NCBI RefSeq assembly: GCF_000372725.1
Contig: NW_005201165.1
Location: 185,818 to 249,817 of the forward strand
DNA length: 64,000 bases
Source of the DNA: Emiliania huxleyi CCMP1516
Taxonomy: Eukaryota; Haptophyta; Isochrysidales; Noelaerhabdaceae
Direction: 5' to 3'
Shown: positions 40,301-50,100 of the stretch, piece by piece
How the letters are laid out: every line of letters starts with the position of its first letter
How positions within the stretch are numbered: position 1 is the stretch's first letter
Translations under genes and position numbers: made by a program
Notes under the pieces: generated by a model
Told to the model about the DNA's origin: nothing
What the model saw: only the letters and a program-made list of their open reading frames with translations
Databases searched by the model: none

Positions 40301-41194
40301 GGGGGCGGTCGGGCGGTGAGGAGGCGGCTTCGCACAGCGCGGCCATCCGCGCCGCGAGAGGAGGAGAGGAGGCGTGCGTGCGGAGGGTGGCATCTGGCGG
40401 GAGGCCTTGAGTGCCGGCCAGAGCTTCTCTGCCCACGGGTGGACGTGCGCCTCGATGCCGTCCACCTACGAAGGAGGGTGCGGGGACGGCTCCAAGAACG
40501 TCCCCGCGGGGTGGGAGGCCTCGACGCCGCCCGCCTCGTCGACATCGCACCGCTTGAGGAAGCGGTTGCCTCCCAGCCGCTCCAGGTGCTGGTCAAACTG
40601 GCGGCCGACCTGCGGGGCGCAGGTGGCCGGGTGAGGGCGAGGGCCGAGCGTCCGCCCCTCGCAGGACTGCAATCTCGAGTCGGGTCCTCTCGGAGGCCGC
40701 GCCTCGCAGAACTGCTCGTAGTTTGAGTCGCCGAGCGCGCACACCGCAAACGGGACGCCCTTGAAGACGGGCGGCGTGCTCCGCTTCTTGGCAAAGCGGT
40801 AAAACTTGTCGGCGTTGTCTGGCGCGTCGCCGTTGCCCGTGGACGAGCTGACGAGCACGAGCGGCGTCTTGTCCTGCTCAAAGTCGAGCTCCTTCCACTT
40901 CTCCATGCCCAGCACGCGCGCCTCAAAGCCGTGCGCCGCCGCCTCGGCGCCGAGCTCCTTGGCGACGCCGCGGCTGTTGCCGGTCTGCGTGCCGTACAGG
41001 ATGAGAAGCTTCTGCATCACAGGCTTTTGCTGTGTCACCGGCTCGGGCGCGGCCGCGGCAGGCGGCGGAGCAGGCGCAGCCACCGGCGCGGCGGCGGGCG
41101 GCGGCGCGGAAGCGGCGACGGACGTCACCGTGGCTACTGAAGCCAAGGCTGAATCCGCCTTGGCGAGGAGTGCAGCGAGAGCTGCGTCGTCCAT
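37400..41194 (-). CDS. NADPH-dependent diflavin-type reductase with two flavodoxin-like domains
   Basis: ATG at 41194. An Ala/Pro-rich leader is followed by flavodoxin domain 1: LLILYGTQTGNSRGVAKEL, VSSSTGNGDAPDNADKFY, FAVCALGDSNYEQFCEA, FDQHLERLGGNRFLKRCDVD. After an Ala-rich linker comes a second flavodoxin-like domain: LTVFHSGGLTEEIAELIKAE, FLCQTVENEQPPEEAGP, FAVLGLGDSNLLLD, LNRRLSELGADRFHPRG, QEVQPWLAALRASL. In domain 2 the FMN phosphate loop and the T-G-N-G segment are lost. The reductase part follows: LELDVSALPAGCALEPGDAL, FAD motif RWYSLASSPL, VIGPGTGLAPFRAFLQ, VYFGCRSRADDFLYGEEL, HLYVCGDGQSMASDVH and the C-terminal CREIW, with W next to last. Electrons would pass NADPH to FAD to FMN (domain 1) and on to an unknown acceptor (P450, methionine synthase or similar). 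Several introns. Confidence 0.85.
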
Positions 41195-41626
41195 GCCAAG
41201 AGACTGGGCAGGGCGGTGTGCGAACCGTGGCGATCTCTCGGCCACCACACATGTCTCTCGAGGTCTCGAGCCGCGGGAAATTCTTTCCCGAGCGCCTAAA
41301 AGTCCGCGATCGCAGACGCTATTAAAACTCCTGGGCTCTCAATGCCTAGCCCGCCGTTCTGTCAGCCGCGGCCCGCATGTCCAGACAGTGCGGGCCTCGA
41401 CGCCACACTAGGTCCATTGGGTTGAACCCCCTGGCTTGTCTCGAAGGTGAGGTATAGAGGGTCACATGGGGAATGCGAACTCGTCATGATGCGCGGCGAC
41501 GGCGGCGTCGATATCTATCGACGCCGCCGCCCCACTTGTCTTCCTTCTCGGAAAGTTCGCGACCGAGTCTTTAGAGACTCGCTCGCGCGGCGCGCATTGA
41601 CATATATTGACTGTGCGCATCCCCAT

Positions 41627-42341
41627 GCTGAGAGACGCCCCGAGCACGATCGCCGGGGCGGCTGCATGACTAGAAACACCCGTGCCGTGGCACAGGTCGA
41701 GTAGAGAGGGCCGCACACGCGTCCTTGCGGGCGGCCCGTTGTGAAGGGTCGAGCACACCGAAGCGAGGTGTGCTCGTGTTGCGAGTGTCGCCGCCGCCGC
41801 AAGGCGGACGGCGCCCGCAGCCCAGCCAACAGTGGCTAGGGCGGGGGAAGGGTGGATTCGAGCCGCCCGCACGCTCGTGCGGTAGGGAGGCTCGTGTAGA
41901 GCACGCCGTGCGCAAGCACAGGTGCGCGTTTGAAGCATTCGAGTCGCAGCAGCGGAGGCTGCTGCTTACTGGTTTGTGGCACGCCACGCATCTCGCGCGG
42001 TGAGTGCTGAGAGACGCCCCGAGCACGATCGCCGGGGCGGCTGCATGACTAGAACGACCCGTGCCGTGGCACAGGTCGAGTAGAGAGGGCCGCACACGCG
42101 TCCTTGCGGGCGGCCCGTTGTGAAGGGTCGAGCACACCGAAGCGAGGTGTGCTCGTGTTGCAAGTGTCGCCGCCGCCGCAAGGCGGACGGCGCCCGCAGC
42201 CCAGCCAACAGTGGCTAGGGCGGGGGAAGGGTGGATTCGAGCCGCCCGCACGCTCGTGCGGCCGGGAGGCTCGTGTAGAGCACGCCGTGCGCAAGCACAG
42301 GTGCGCGTTTGAAGCATTCGAGTCGCAGCAGCGACGGCTGC
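41627..42341. repeat. Tandem duplication, period 379 bp, with strong hairpins
   Basis: Unit 1 (41627-42005) and unit 2 (42006-about 42341) are nearly identical from GCTGAGAGACGCCCCGAGCA to GAGTCGCAGCAGCG, about 335 bp. Each unit holds perfect or near-perfect stems, for example CGAGCACACC...GGTGTGCTCG, CCGCC...GGCGG and CCGCACGCTCGTGCGG. No domain is recognisable in any frame. A structured RNA or a non-autonomous element is possible. Confidence 0.9.
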
Positions 42342-43085
42342 TGGTGGATGCTCGCGCTCCCCTCGCGCCGTCCTTGGCGCGAGAGGGCGGGTTGATTTGC
42401 GAGTGCACCACGCAATGCCAGCTGGCCCTGCGGGTGCACTTCGCCCATGGCCGTGTGCTCATCTGGCGGCACTGCTTGCTGCATGGCCATGTAAAGGCGC
42501 CATTTTTGCTCGGTGCTTTGCGCAAAGCATTACGTATGGGGCCACCTGCGGCTGGGGCGGTCCTCGCATTCCAGCTGGCGTGGACGACTGCTGTCCTCCT
42601 GTTGGCTGCTGGCTCCTCGTTCTAAGCTGAGCAGGCTGGTCCTCGCTGCAAAGCCTGCAGTTTGCATGTATTGGACTGGCGGCGCAGCGCTGCACGCACT
42701 GCAGTTTGGCGGCGCAGCCTGCAGTTTGGCCCATTGCGCCCGTCCGTAGGACGGGCGCGGTCGGTCGTGGCCTGGCGGCGGCACTCGCCTCCGGCCTGGC
42801 CAGCGCCAAAGCGAGTCGCCCAGGCTCCCTGCTGGGCGGCTCGCGTCGTGTTTGTAACGGTTCGAAGAAGCTCTTTGTTCACGGTTCCACCGTGAACAGG
42901 AGATTGGTCGAGGCTATGCACAAGCGATGCGCGTAGACTCCGTGTGGCTCTGGGCTGCAGCCTTTTAGAGAGCCGAGTCGCTTTAATAGCACGGCCGGGC
43001 ACGGTCGTACCTCGCGTGCCCTCTGTGCGAAAAAAGGATCCTAAAAACAAAGCGAACGCGCTTCGGAGTGCTCGCCGCTGCCGCG
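42342..43085. other. Intergenic, short palindromes, no supported gene
   Basis: Contains several short inverted repeats (CCTCGCGCCGTCCTTGGCGCGAG near 42360-42385, CGTCCGTAGGACGGGCG near 42740, CGGTTCCACCGTGAACAG near 42880). Alternating TGCAGTTTG/CTGCA repeats occur at 42650-42730. No frame looks like a protein. Confidence 0.4.
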
Positions 43086-43835
43086 ATGCGCGCACCGACG
43101 GCGCAGCGCACGCTCCGGCCGAGGTCGGCTCCGGCCGCCGCCGCGCCGGCCTCGGGTTCCCCTGCTGCTCGGCGCGCTCCTCTGCCCAGACCCACTGGCA
43201 GGCTCCTCATCGTCCACGCGAACGGGAAGGAGTACGGCCGGGGCGCCGGCGGGTCAAAGGCATCGAACAGGGAGTTCCCATTCGCGGCGGCCGACTATGT
43301 CGCCATGCGAGACAGCGGCGTGCCGTACTCTGGCGACCCGCGCAAAAACAAGCTGATACCGCTCCCGCGGCCCACCTACACCGAGTTCATCAACAGGGCC
43401 CGAGCAGCGCGCATGCTGGACCGGCTCGACTTCCTCTACGTGCCTGCGGAGGCGCCGCAGCCCCCGCCCTGGCGCAGCTTCGAGCCGTACGAGCGCGTCG
43501 TCTGGTGCGGCGTCTCGTTCCGCCGCTTTGCGCGGCTCTGGACGCCCGAGAGGCACCACTTCTTCCAGCCGTCCTTCCAGGTGCGCGTCTTTGCGGTGCT
43601 CTGCTGTGCGCTCCGGCAGCGCACCACCCTCCCCTCCAGCATGGCCGCCCTCGCCTCGCTGCCGACCGACCTGCTGCACGTGATCCTCGCCGCCTCGGCC
43701 GGCGAAGGCGACTCGCGCCGTGACGGGTACGACGACATGGCGGCGGTCGAGAGCGGCTGCCAGCACCTGTTCCTGCCAGCGCCCGGCTCCGCGGGGGTAC
43801 GCGAGGCGCTCTTCGACGGCGTCTTTGGGCTTTGA
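43086..43835 (+). CDS. Hypothetical protein, F-box-like C-terminal segment
   Basis: Single exon of about 249 residues with an ATG at 43086. Ala/Pro/Arg-rich leader, then GRLLIVHANGKEYGRGAGG, FPFAAADYVAMRDSGVPYSG, PLPRPTYTEFINRARAARML, DRLDFLYVPAEAP, PYERVVWCGVSFRRFARLW and HHFFQPSFQ, which read as a genuine folded region. The end (MAALASLPTDLLHVILAASA) resembles the first F-box helices, but no complete F-box follows. Not recognised as a family. Confidence 0.5.
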   Translation: MRAPTAQRTLRPRSAPAAAAPASGSPAARRAPLPRPTGRLLIVHANGKEYGRGAGGSKASNREFPFAAADYVAMRDSGVPYSGDPRKNKLIPLPRPTYTEFINRARAARMLDRLDFLYVPAEAPQPPPWRSFEPYERVVWCGVSFRRFARLWTPERHHFFQPSFQVRVFAVLCCALRQRTTLPSSMAALASLPTDLLHVILAASAGEGDSRRDGYDDMAAVESGCQHLFLPAPGSAGVREALFDGVFGL

Positions 43836-44274
43836 CCTGCTCCTGTGTCGTGAGTCACACTTGTGTGAGCCGCGCAGCACAGACGTCAGCGCGCTCACCG
43901 CTCTAGCTGGGAAGCTGGCCACCGACGGCTCTTAGTCTTACGTCTTAGACTTAGGCATTCACAATCCGCACTGTGTGGGCCGTGTTCTTGATTACGTACT
44001 GAGATCAGTAACCAGCGTACTGTGTCACTGTGTCTGTGAGACGGAAAACGCGGTGAACTGGACTACTCTCGCGGTATAGGAGCTCTACCGCTTATAAAAA
44101 GGGCAGCCCGCCTTTAAGAGAGAGAGATGCACAGTTGTTGGTTGGTACAACCGCAAATTTCGCACAAACTCCGAGCAAAGCCCCTTCGAACGCGCGAAAG
44201 CGCCGGCTTTCGAACCTCGGCGCCCGCCCTCTTTCTGGCCGCGTCCCTCCCCTGTCCGATCTTCTGCATTCACT

Positions 44275-44355
44275 CTTTACATACATAATTTTATTAAATA
44301 AACCTCATGTAAAATGATAATGTATGTTTTTTTATTTATAATGTTTTTTTAACCC
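44275..44355. other. AT-rich island between convergent genes
   Basis: TTTTATTAAATAAACC...AATGATAATGTATG...TTTTTTTATTTATAATG is sharply AT-rich in GC-rich surroundings, between the plus-strand gene ending at 43835 and the minus-strand gene ending at 44483. Probably a shared 3'-end or polyadenylation region; a duplex-unwinding element is another option. Confidence 0.45.
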
Positions 44356-44482
44356 TCGAGCCTCGTTCACGGCGCCCCCGTAGCCGTACCGCGCCCTCGC
44401 GCTCGCCACGGCACAGCCACACGGACACGCGCACGAATAGTTACAATAATACATTCATACATCTGGAGAGTAACACCCTGGG

Positions 44483-45205
44483 TCAGTCGGGTGGTGGCAA
44501 AATCCCGCAGTCCTGGATCACGACGTCTGCCGTCGGCTTGCCCGAGCGCGAGCCGACCGCCTCCACCTTTTTGAGCGCCTCGAACCCCGACTGCAGCCGG
44601 CCAAACACGACGTGCTTGCCATCCAGGTGCGGTGTCGCCTTGAATGTGACGAAAAATTGCGCCTTGTTCGTGTCCTTGCCATAATTAGCCATCGACAGCG
44701 TGCCCGCCGCGCTGTGCTTGAGCGCAAACGACTCGTCTGCAAACGTCCCTCCCCACAAGCTGTCGCCGCCGCGCCCATCGTAATCCCCTCCCTGCGCCAT
44801 GAAGCTGCCGATGATGCGGTGCAGCCTGGAGCCGCGCAGCGAACGCTTCCCGCCATCGGCCGCCGGCTCGCCCTGAACCAGAGAGGCGAAGTTTCGAACT
44901 GTGCGAGGCGCGACGTCCCCAAAGAGGTCGAAGACGAGCCGCCCAGCGGGCGCTCCGCCGATGGCCATGTCCAGATAGGCACGCTGCGTCGCCAACGGCG
45001 CCGCGTCTGACGGCGCGCCCTGCAGCATCGAGAGGTCGCTCAGCATCGCACCCTGCTGCTCGGCCCGCAGCCCCTGTAGGCCACGCATCTGCTGCTCGCG
45101 CAGCCACTGTGCAGCCGTCAGCTCCTCGTCGGCAACTGGTGCTGCGCGCACCGGCCACCCGAGCAGCAGCACGGCGCTGGCGCGTGTGCAGAGAAGCACA
45201 GCCAT
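44483..45205 (-). CDS. Cyclophilin-type peptidyl-prolyl isomerase with signal leader
   Basis: Single exon, 240 residues, ATG at 45205 with a signal-like start (MAVLLCTRASAVLLLGWPVR, AAPVADEEL). After a ~70-residue helical linker the cyclophilin domain reads AYLDMAIGGAPAGRLVFDLF, PRTVRNFASLVQGE, SRLHRIIGSFMAQGGDYDG (catalytic Arg present), LSMANYGKDTNKAQFFVTF and ATPHLDGKHVVFG. The Trp that binds cyclosporin in human CypA is His here, so drug sensitivity would probably be low. The closing segment VEAVGSRSGKPTADVVIQDCG is typical. Catalyses proline isomerisation in a secretory or plastid compartment. Confidence 0.92.
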   Translation of the reverse strand: MAVLLCTRASAVLLLGWPVRAAPVADEELTAAQWLREQQMRGLQGLRAEQQGAMLSDLSMLQGAPSDAAPLATQRAYLDMAIGGAPAGRLVFDLFGDVAPRTVRNFASLVQGEPAADGGKRSLRGSRLHRIIGSFMAQGGDYDGRGGDSLWGGTFADESFALKHSAAGTLSMANYGKDTNKAQFFVTFKATPHLDGKHVVFGRLQSGFEALKKVEAVGSRSGKPTADVVIQDCGILPPPD

Positions 45206-45232
45206 ACCACTAATCCACCACCCAGTCCTTCG

Positions 45233-45345
45233 TCGCAGGGTTCCGGCTCCTACCAGGTACCCAGATAGGGGGTCTGCTGAGTCGCGCCAAAACGCCCCAC
45301 CTACCCACCTAGTGACTATGCGGAGCTCACGCAGCGAAGCAAAAA
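45233..45345. repeat. Degenerate relative of the 47.7-kb MITE
   Basis: GGTTCCGGCTCCTA, GATAGGGGGTCTG, GAGTCGCGCCAAAACGCCC and CACGCAGCGAAGC occur in the same order as in 47697-47800. The right terminal repeat is missing. Confidence 0.75.
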
Positions 45346-45973
45346 ATGCCATCGAGCAATGTGTGAATAGTCTCCGGGCGCCGGCACCGCGGTGAGGAGC
45401 CGGAGAGGTGCGCCACTGTTCACACAATTATCATCACGCGCCAAGTGGGAGGGAGGTGGACGGGGCCCTGAGCCGACCTAGCCCTAAACGGAATGGGGCG
45501 CCCAACACGTGCCGGATTACCCTGCCCCTTGCACGCCGGGCACGGCCTTTCGGTTCGTGAAGGGTCGGTGCGAGTCGTGCTACCAGTCCTCGGCCTTGGT
45601 GAGCAGTCACATCCGTGCTCCCCGCCATCTCCATCGCCTGGTCTGCGAATGCTTATCAGCCACGAAAGGAGAGCGCGTGGCCGAGGACGCATAGATAGGA
45701 CTCGATCGAAAGATCCCAGAAAGGCACCTCCGCCTCTGGACAGGGTGGCCCGCCACAAGGACCCCAGGAATTGCGACTCGCCGCTTTCCTCCCGCTGTGA
45801 TTCTGTGTGATGAGCTCTGTGTCTTGTTTGCCAAGAATACACCTACAAACACAAAAACACAACCCCGGACCCACTGTTCACAGCATGCTTGATGAGTGAG
45901 CCGAACGAAGGAGACGAGTCGAGTCGGTCCGATTCGTGTCCGACCTGTCATCGTCCTAGCCTATCATCTGTCC

Positions 45974-46633
45974 ATGGACGCTAGGTTCCAGGCTTTGTGC
46001 ACTCAAGCTTGGCGGGGCCACCTGGAGCAGGTGCGCGACCTGCTTGATCCGCCGCCACCCGCTGCACTGCTGAACTCGACCACGGCGAGGGAGAATCCAC
46101 TTTACCTTGCAGTCGAAGGCAGCGCTGCTGAGCGCGCTCACACCGCTATCTTTGATCGAGCGAGTGGCGAGTTCCAGCACCGCGCCTGCGTGCAGGCGAT
46201 ACTCGACGCCGGGGCGGACCCAAACGTCGTGATTCACTTGGCTCACATGACGATGCGAGTATGCGCTCTGAGGCAGGCCGTCTACGGAGACTGGCAACTG
46301 GTCAGCGTGCTGCTGGCGGCTGCAGCGCGGCCTAGTACTTTGCTGCTGGCTGCCGCTGAGGAATTGAATGAAGAGCACCATTATCAGGACCACTGCTCAG
46401 GAGCCGCCATGGAACGCGGGGAGACGATGCCTAGAAAATCGGAGCTGATCGCTTCGCTGAGGGCGTCGATGCCCTCACGCCTGGCGTGGCAACGTCTGCG
46501 CCGCCTGACGCCGCTCGTTGGCCGCATGCGTCATGTGTTCATGGAATGGTATGCCGACGTGAGCGACTACACGCCAGAGGGGCGCGGCGCAAGGAGAGCG
46601 AGAGCCTCGTTCGAGGGGGCAGTGTCAGCATGA
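45974..46633 (+). CDS. Ankyrin-like repeat protein
   Basis: Single exon of 219 residues from the ATG at 45974. QALCTQAWRGHLEQVRDLLD, NPLYLAVEG, ACVQAILDAGADPNVVIHLA and LRQAVYGDWQLVSVLLAAAA show the helix-turn-helix and the A-G-A-D-P-N signature of ankyrin repeats, about three degenerate units. The C-terminal third (LRRLTPLVGRMRHVFMEWYA) is helical and unfamiliar. Presumably a protein-interaction module; no partner can be named. Confidence 0.65.
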   Translation: MDARFQALCTQAWRGHLEQVRDLLDPPPPAALLNSTTARENPLYLAVEGSAAERAHTAIFDRASGEFQHRACVQAILDAGADPNVVIHLAHMTMRVCALRQAVYGDWQLVSVLLAAAARPSTLLLAAAEELNEEHHYQDHCSGAAMERGETMPRKSELIASLRASMPSRLAWQRLRRLTPLVGRMRHVFMEWYADVSDYTPEGRGARRARASFEGAVSA

Positions 46634-47265
46634 CTCACATGACTGTCGCACGCCACTACTGCGTGGCTGCATGAGAAACTTATGGACTGCACACATGTGC
46701 ATGCACATGTGAATGTCGGTTTGGTGCATGCACCGTACGCGTATATTTATGCGTGTGTAATCAGAGGAGAGGGCACTAAGGACTACCCATAAAGCCGTAC
46801 CGCGGATTACTGTGCTGTAGTTTTCGACAACATGAGGACCGGACAAAAATGACGAGTTTCAGTCCTCTTCGCCTGATGACATCGGAATCGTTGCAACTTT
46901 CGGTAGACAGTTACACCAGCACGATGGCCACTCTTTTGTACATTTGTAGAGCTGGATCGCCGCGCGGAGCTGAATATGAATATAGCGTTGGGACGTGGCC
47001 CAGACTAAAATGCTCCATTGGCCGATGGCTGACTCTGCTCTCTGGGCGATGGCTGACACTGGACGATGGCGTGCACGGTCAAAGCACAAAGGTTATCTGT
47101 TTTCTTTCTTCGGCTCTACTCCACCTTCCCTAACTTCCCACCTTCAAACGAGAGTGGGACACGGCCGCGAGGTAAGAAAGAAACCGAAAGATAACAAGCC
47201 TAAACGAGGGCGGGGAGGAGGACAGGGGCCCCCACCTGCACGCAAAGCAGGATTTCTTTTTCAGT

Positions 47266-47394
47266 GTACGTACTTTTTTAGCTTACAACTGAAAGCTCGC
47301 TTCCGAGCTCTCACGCCGCGCGTAGGGCCCTTAGGGGCCTAGAGAACACAACCCCCTCTCTCTCTTTTCTCCCAGTAAGCTAAAAGTACATACA
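47266..47394. repeat. Short inverted-repeat element (foldback)
   Basis: GTACTTTTTTAGCTTAC (about 47269-47285) is mirrored by GTAAGCTAAAAGTAC (47375-47389), about 90 bp apart, with TACAACTG next to both arms. It abuts copy 2 of the conserved repeat at 47403, as if inserted next to or into it. Probably a small MITE. Confidence 0.6.
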
Positions 47395-47402
47395 ACTGGG
47401 AG

Positions 47403-47470
47403 AAAAGGTGTGGCTCTTACGTACATTCCCGCAGGAGGACTCTGCTGACAGGGTTTGCGATGAGAAGCGA
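47403..47470 (+). repeat. Conserved short repeat, copy 2 of 3
   Basis: GTGTGGCTCTTACGTACATT, CTGCTGACAGGGTTTGCGAT and GAGAAGCGACC parallel 59345-59405 and, in the first part, 13508-13545. Confidence 0.65.
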
Positions 47471-47700
47471 CCCGATGGGATTTTGGAGGGTGGCATCCAT
47501 TCCAGACGCAGAAGCGAGGCGGCTAGTGGCACAGGAGCTCTGGGTGGTGGGGTGGGAGTGTGTGGGTGCCCGCGCCGCCTAGCTCTGCAGACGGGCCCCT
47601 CCACCCTTCCTGTAATCATGTAGTCCCCACAATCGCTGTCGTGGGATCGCTTGTCATGTGAGAGATTTCGTTGTGTTCTTGTTTTGTATGCGCCTGGGTT

Positions 47701-47926
47701 CCGGCTCCTAGCCGGATAGGGGGTCTGTGCACACTGACTCGCGCCAAAACGCCCTACCTACCTACCTATCCCCAGCGCCCAGGCCGCGCAGCGAAGCGAA
47801 AAAAGATGAAAATAGGGGGTACCTACCTATTGCAGGGCCCTTTTGGGCGAAACAAGACCAACCTACCTACCTATCTGGGAGGGGCCAGCCAGTGTGGACA
47901 GACCCCCTATCCGGCTAGGAGTCCGG
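47701..47926. mobile_element. MITE with ~36-bp terminal inverted repeats
   Basis: The left end CCGGCTCCTAGCCGGATAGG (47701 on) and the reverse complement of the right end (CCGGACTCCTAGCCGGATAG, ending 47926) match over about 36 bp with only two or three differences, including GGGGGTCTGT and CACACTG. The 226-bp element has no ORF. Inside are CCTACCTACCTA runs. I see no sure target-site duplication. Confidence 0.85.
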
Positions 47927-47947
47927 GCCTGCCTCCTCTTCTTTTCT

Positions 47948-47985
47948 CAAGGCACGCCACGCCGCTTGCGGCGGTCCTATTCCCA
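47948..47985 (+). repeat. Short dispersed repeat, partial copy 3
   Basis: ACGCCACGCCGCTTGCGGCG and GTCCTATTCCCAGCTCCGC match the 3' part of 2273-2405. It follows the MITE closely. Confidence 0.8.
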
Positions 47986-48538
47986 GCTCCGCTGAGGGCG
48001 CGGGCGTCATTCTTCTTTCAAGGCAAAACACCAACAAAACGCCGCTCGCTCTCCGCTCTCCGCTGGCAGCGTCTCTTTTGACCGCGCAAGATAAAAGGGT
48101 GGCTAAGGGCTCTGCCCGCAAGGCGCCCGCGTCGCAGACGCGGTACCATTGACAAATCTGCGATATACCCCCACACGAGCAAATAGCAAAATCCGAATAC
48201 CGTGCACAAACTGCGTGATCTGGGACCCAAGCCATCAGCTGGTGCCAAGACATTCGTACAATTGAACCCCCCCCCCCCCCCCTAAGCAGCCCGTCGATGC
48301 AGGTGGCCCGCGCGGCCACGGCCGCAACGACGCGTCGCCGGCGGCGCTCACTCGAGCCCGAGCCCTCCGCGACGGCAACGCCAGGTCGTCGCGTCCGCCC
48401 CGCCAGCCCTTGAGCACGCCTCCCGCATACCGATGACTGCACTCGGCGTCCACCGGCGGGGGACCATGGAGGAGCGGTCAGCAGTCTCGACTGCTCCACC
48501 GGCTCCTCCACAGGCTCTCGCCGTCGGCCCCGGCGCGC

Positions 48539-49290
48539 TGCGACGGCGCGCCGCCGGCTCCCACCGCGGCGTCCGAGCTGGAGGGAAAGGTGACGCACCT
48601 GATGGAGCTGCTCAAGGCGCATCAGTCGCGGGACGCGGATACGTCGCGGCTGCAGCAAGCGCTGCAGCGCCAGGAGGAGGCGGACGCCGCCAAGCTCGTC
48701 GAGCTGATGCGACGGCAGGAGGCGGCGAGCGCGGCGGCGGTCGAGGAGGCCAAGGCTGCGATCGAGGCGCAGCTGGTCGAGCGATTCCGCGAGGAGCAGG
48801 CGGCGGCGGCGGAGGCGCACTCAGCGCAGCTGCAGCAGCTGAGCGCGGAGCACTCGACGCAGCTGCAGCAGGCAGCGGCCCTCCTGGAGGCGCAGGCGCG
48901 CGAGAAGTTTGAGACGGCGGTCGCGCACGAGAGGGTGATTGGAGCAGGCGGTGCTCGCAGAGAGGCTGGTGAGCGGAACCTCTCCCCTCCCGCCTCCCCG
49001 CCCGCCTTCCCTCCCGCCTCCCGCCTCGACTCCCCTGCCTCACTTCTCCCGACCCATCCCTCACTCCTCACTCCGCCCGCCTCTCCTCTCCCCTCCCTCC
49101 TCCCCTCCTCCCCTCCCGCTCCCCTCTCCTCCTCCCCTCCCCCCCTCCCCATTCCCCCTTCCTCTCGCCTCGCGCCCAGCCCAGCCCCGCCACCTCACCG
49201 CCCTCCCAGGCGTATCTCTCCGCCCTCAAGCAGCTCGAGCTCGACGTCGACGTGCTCACACGCGTCCTGGCGCCTACTGTATACTTGATG
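48539..49290 (+). CDS. Coiled-coil protein, possibly MIC60-like; incomplete
   Basis: The frame from about 48540 reads ASELEGKVTHLMELLKAHQS, LQQALQRQEEADAAKLVELM, AAIEAQLVERFREEQAAAAE, LQQLSAEHSTQLQQAAALLE and REKFETAVAHER, a long heptad-rich coiled coil. A short exon EQAVLAERL is followed by a pyrimidine-rich GT-AG intron (about 48970-49209), then AYLSALKQLELDVDVLTRVL. The pattern resembles the coiled coil and mitofilin signature of MIC60, but it is too short to be sure. No ATG of the correct frame is clear; the 3' end runs toward repeat sequence at 49400, so the gene may be truncated. Confidence 0.45.
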
Positions 49291-49399
49291 CAGAGCTTTC
49301 CGACGTCATTGTGTTTGCCGCTCCGCGCTCGACGCCTGCCGCCGCGCGCGCCCGCGCGCCACCCCTTTTGCGCAGCAACACCTTAAATTTCATGGCCCT

Positions 49400-49500
49400 C
49401 CAAATTCGGGTCGGAGCGTAGCGGAGTGAGGCTACTTTTTGAGACTGGGAACCGAGGGGTGGCCACCCTCCTCGTCGAGGTGTGCGCCAAACCACTTCGG
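49400..49500 (-). repeat. Inverted partner of 51150-51246
   Basis: TACTTTTTGAGACTGGGAAC here is the reverse complement of GTTCCCAGTCTCAAAAAGTA at 51221-51240, and AAACCACTTCG near 49488 also occurs at 51165. The arms are about 1.7 kb apart and imperfect. Confidence 0.7.
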
Positions 49501-49556
49501 CGGCGCGCGCTCCCCTGCGCGTCTGTGTCACCCTCCAGGCCCTCACGCCCCCCCGG

Positions 49557-50100
49557 CATGTCCACCGGCAAGGAGGCTTCCGTGCCGAGTGACGCGGCGG
49601 CCACGGACAGACTCAACGGCAGCGTCGGCGCCGCTCCCAAGCGGCCACGCGACAGCGAGGGTAGTCACCACTTGAGGTGGGACGGTCGACGCACACGACG
49701 GAGCCATCGCGAGCGGCCTTCTACACCGCCCGCCGCCGGCGCAGGCGTGGAGCGCTACGGCGGACCTGCTTCAAACCCCAGGACGGAGGCGCTGAGCGAG
49801 ATCCTGGGCTGCGCGCACGCGCATGGCTGCTGCGAGAGCTCGGAGGCGGAGCTTGCTCGACGAGAGCTGCTCGAGCTCGTCACTGCGCCCGACGCTGACG
49901 TTGGAGGCGCGATCAAGCTCTTAGTTTCGCAGCCTCGCACCTCTTCTTCCCGTCGCACGCGGGCTGTCGCAGGGCATTTGGAATATGACTCGGGCGAGGA
50001 TGCGTCAGCACGAGTACTATTTCATCGTGCAGCGCAAACTGGCTCGCCACTACTGTTGGCTGGAGCTCCTCTCCTGCCCGACGTCGGTGATGGCGCATGA
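49557..50100 (+). CDS. Hypothetical protein
   Basis: ATG at 49557 (MSTGKEASVPSDAAATDRLN), 180 residues, one exon. Basic and Ser-rich first half (nuclear-like), then TEALSEILGCAHAHGCCESS, EAELARRELLELVTAPDADV and GGAIKLLVSQPRT, which look helical. Not recognised. Confidence 0.35.

Noticed and set aside
41800..41940. Possible tRNA inside the 379-bp repeat (GGCTCGAATCC resembles box B)
   Set aside because: The T-arm has a mismatch, and the D-arm and anticodon arm do not pair in the correct spacing; a structured repeat is the safer call.
48612..49152. Minus-strand Gly/Arg/Ser-rich frames
   Set aside because: Antisense of the coiled-coil exon and the pyrimidine-rich intron.
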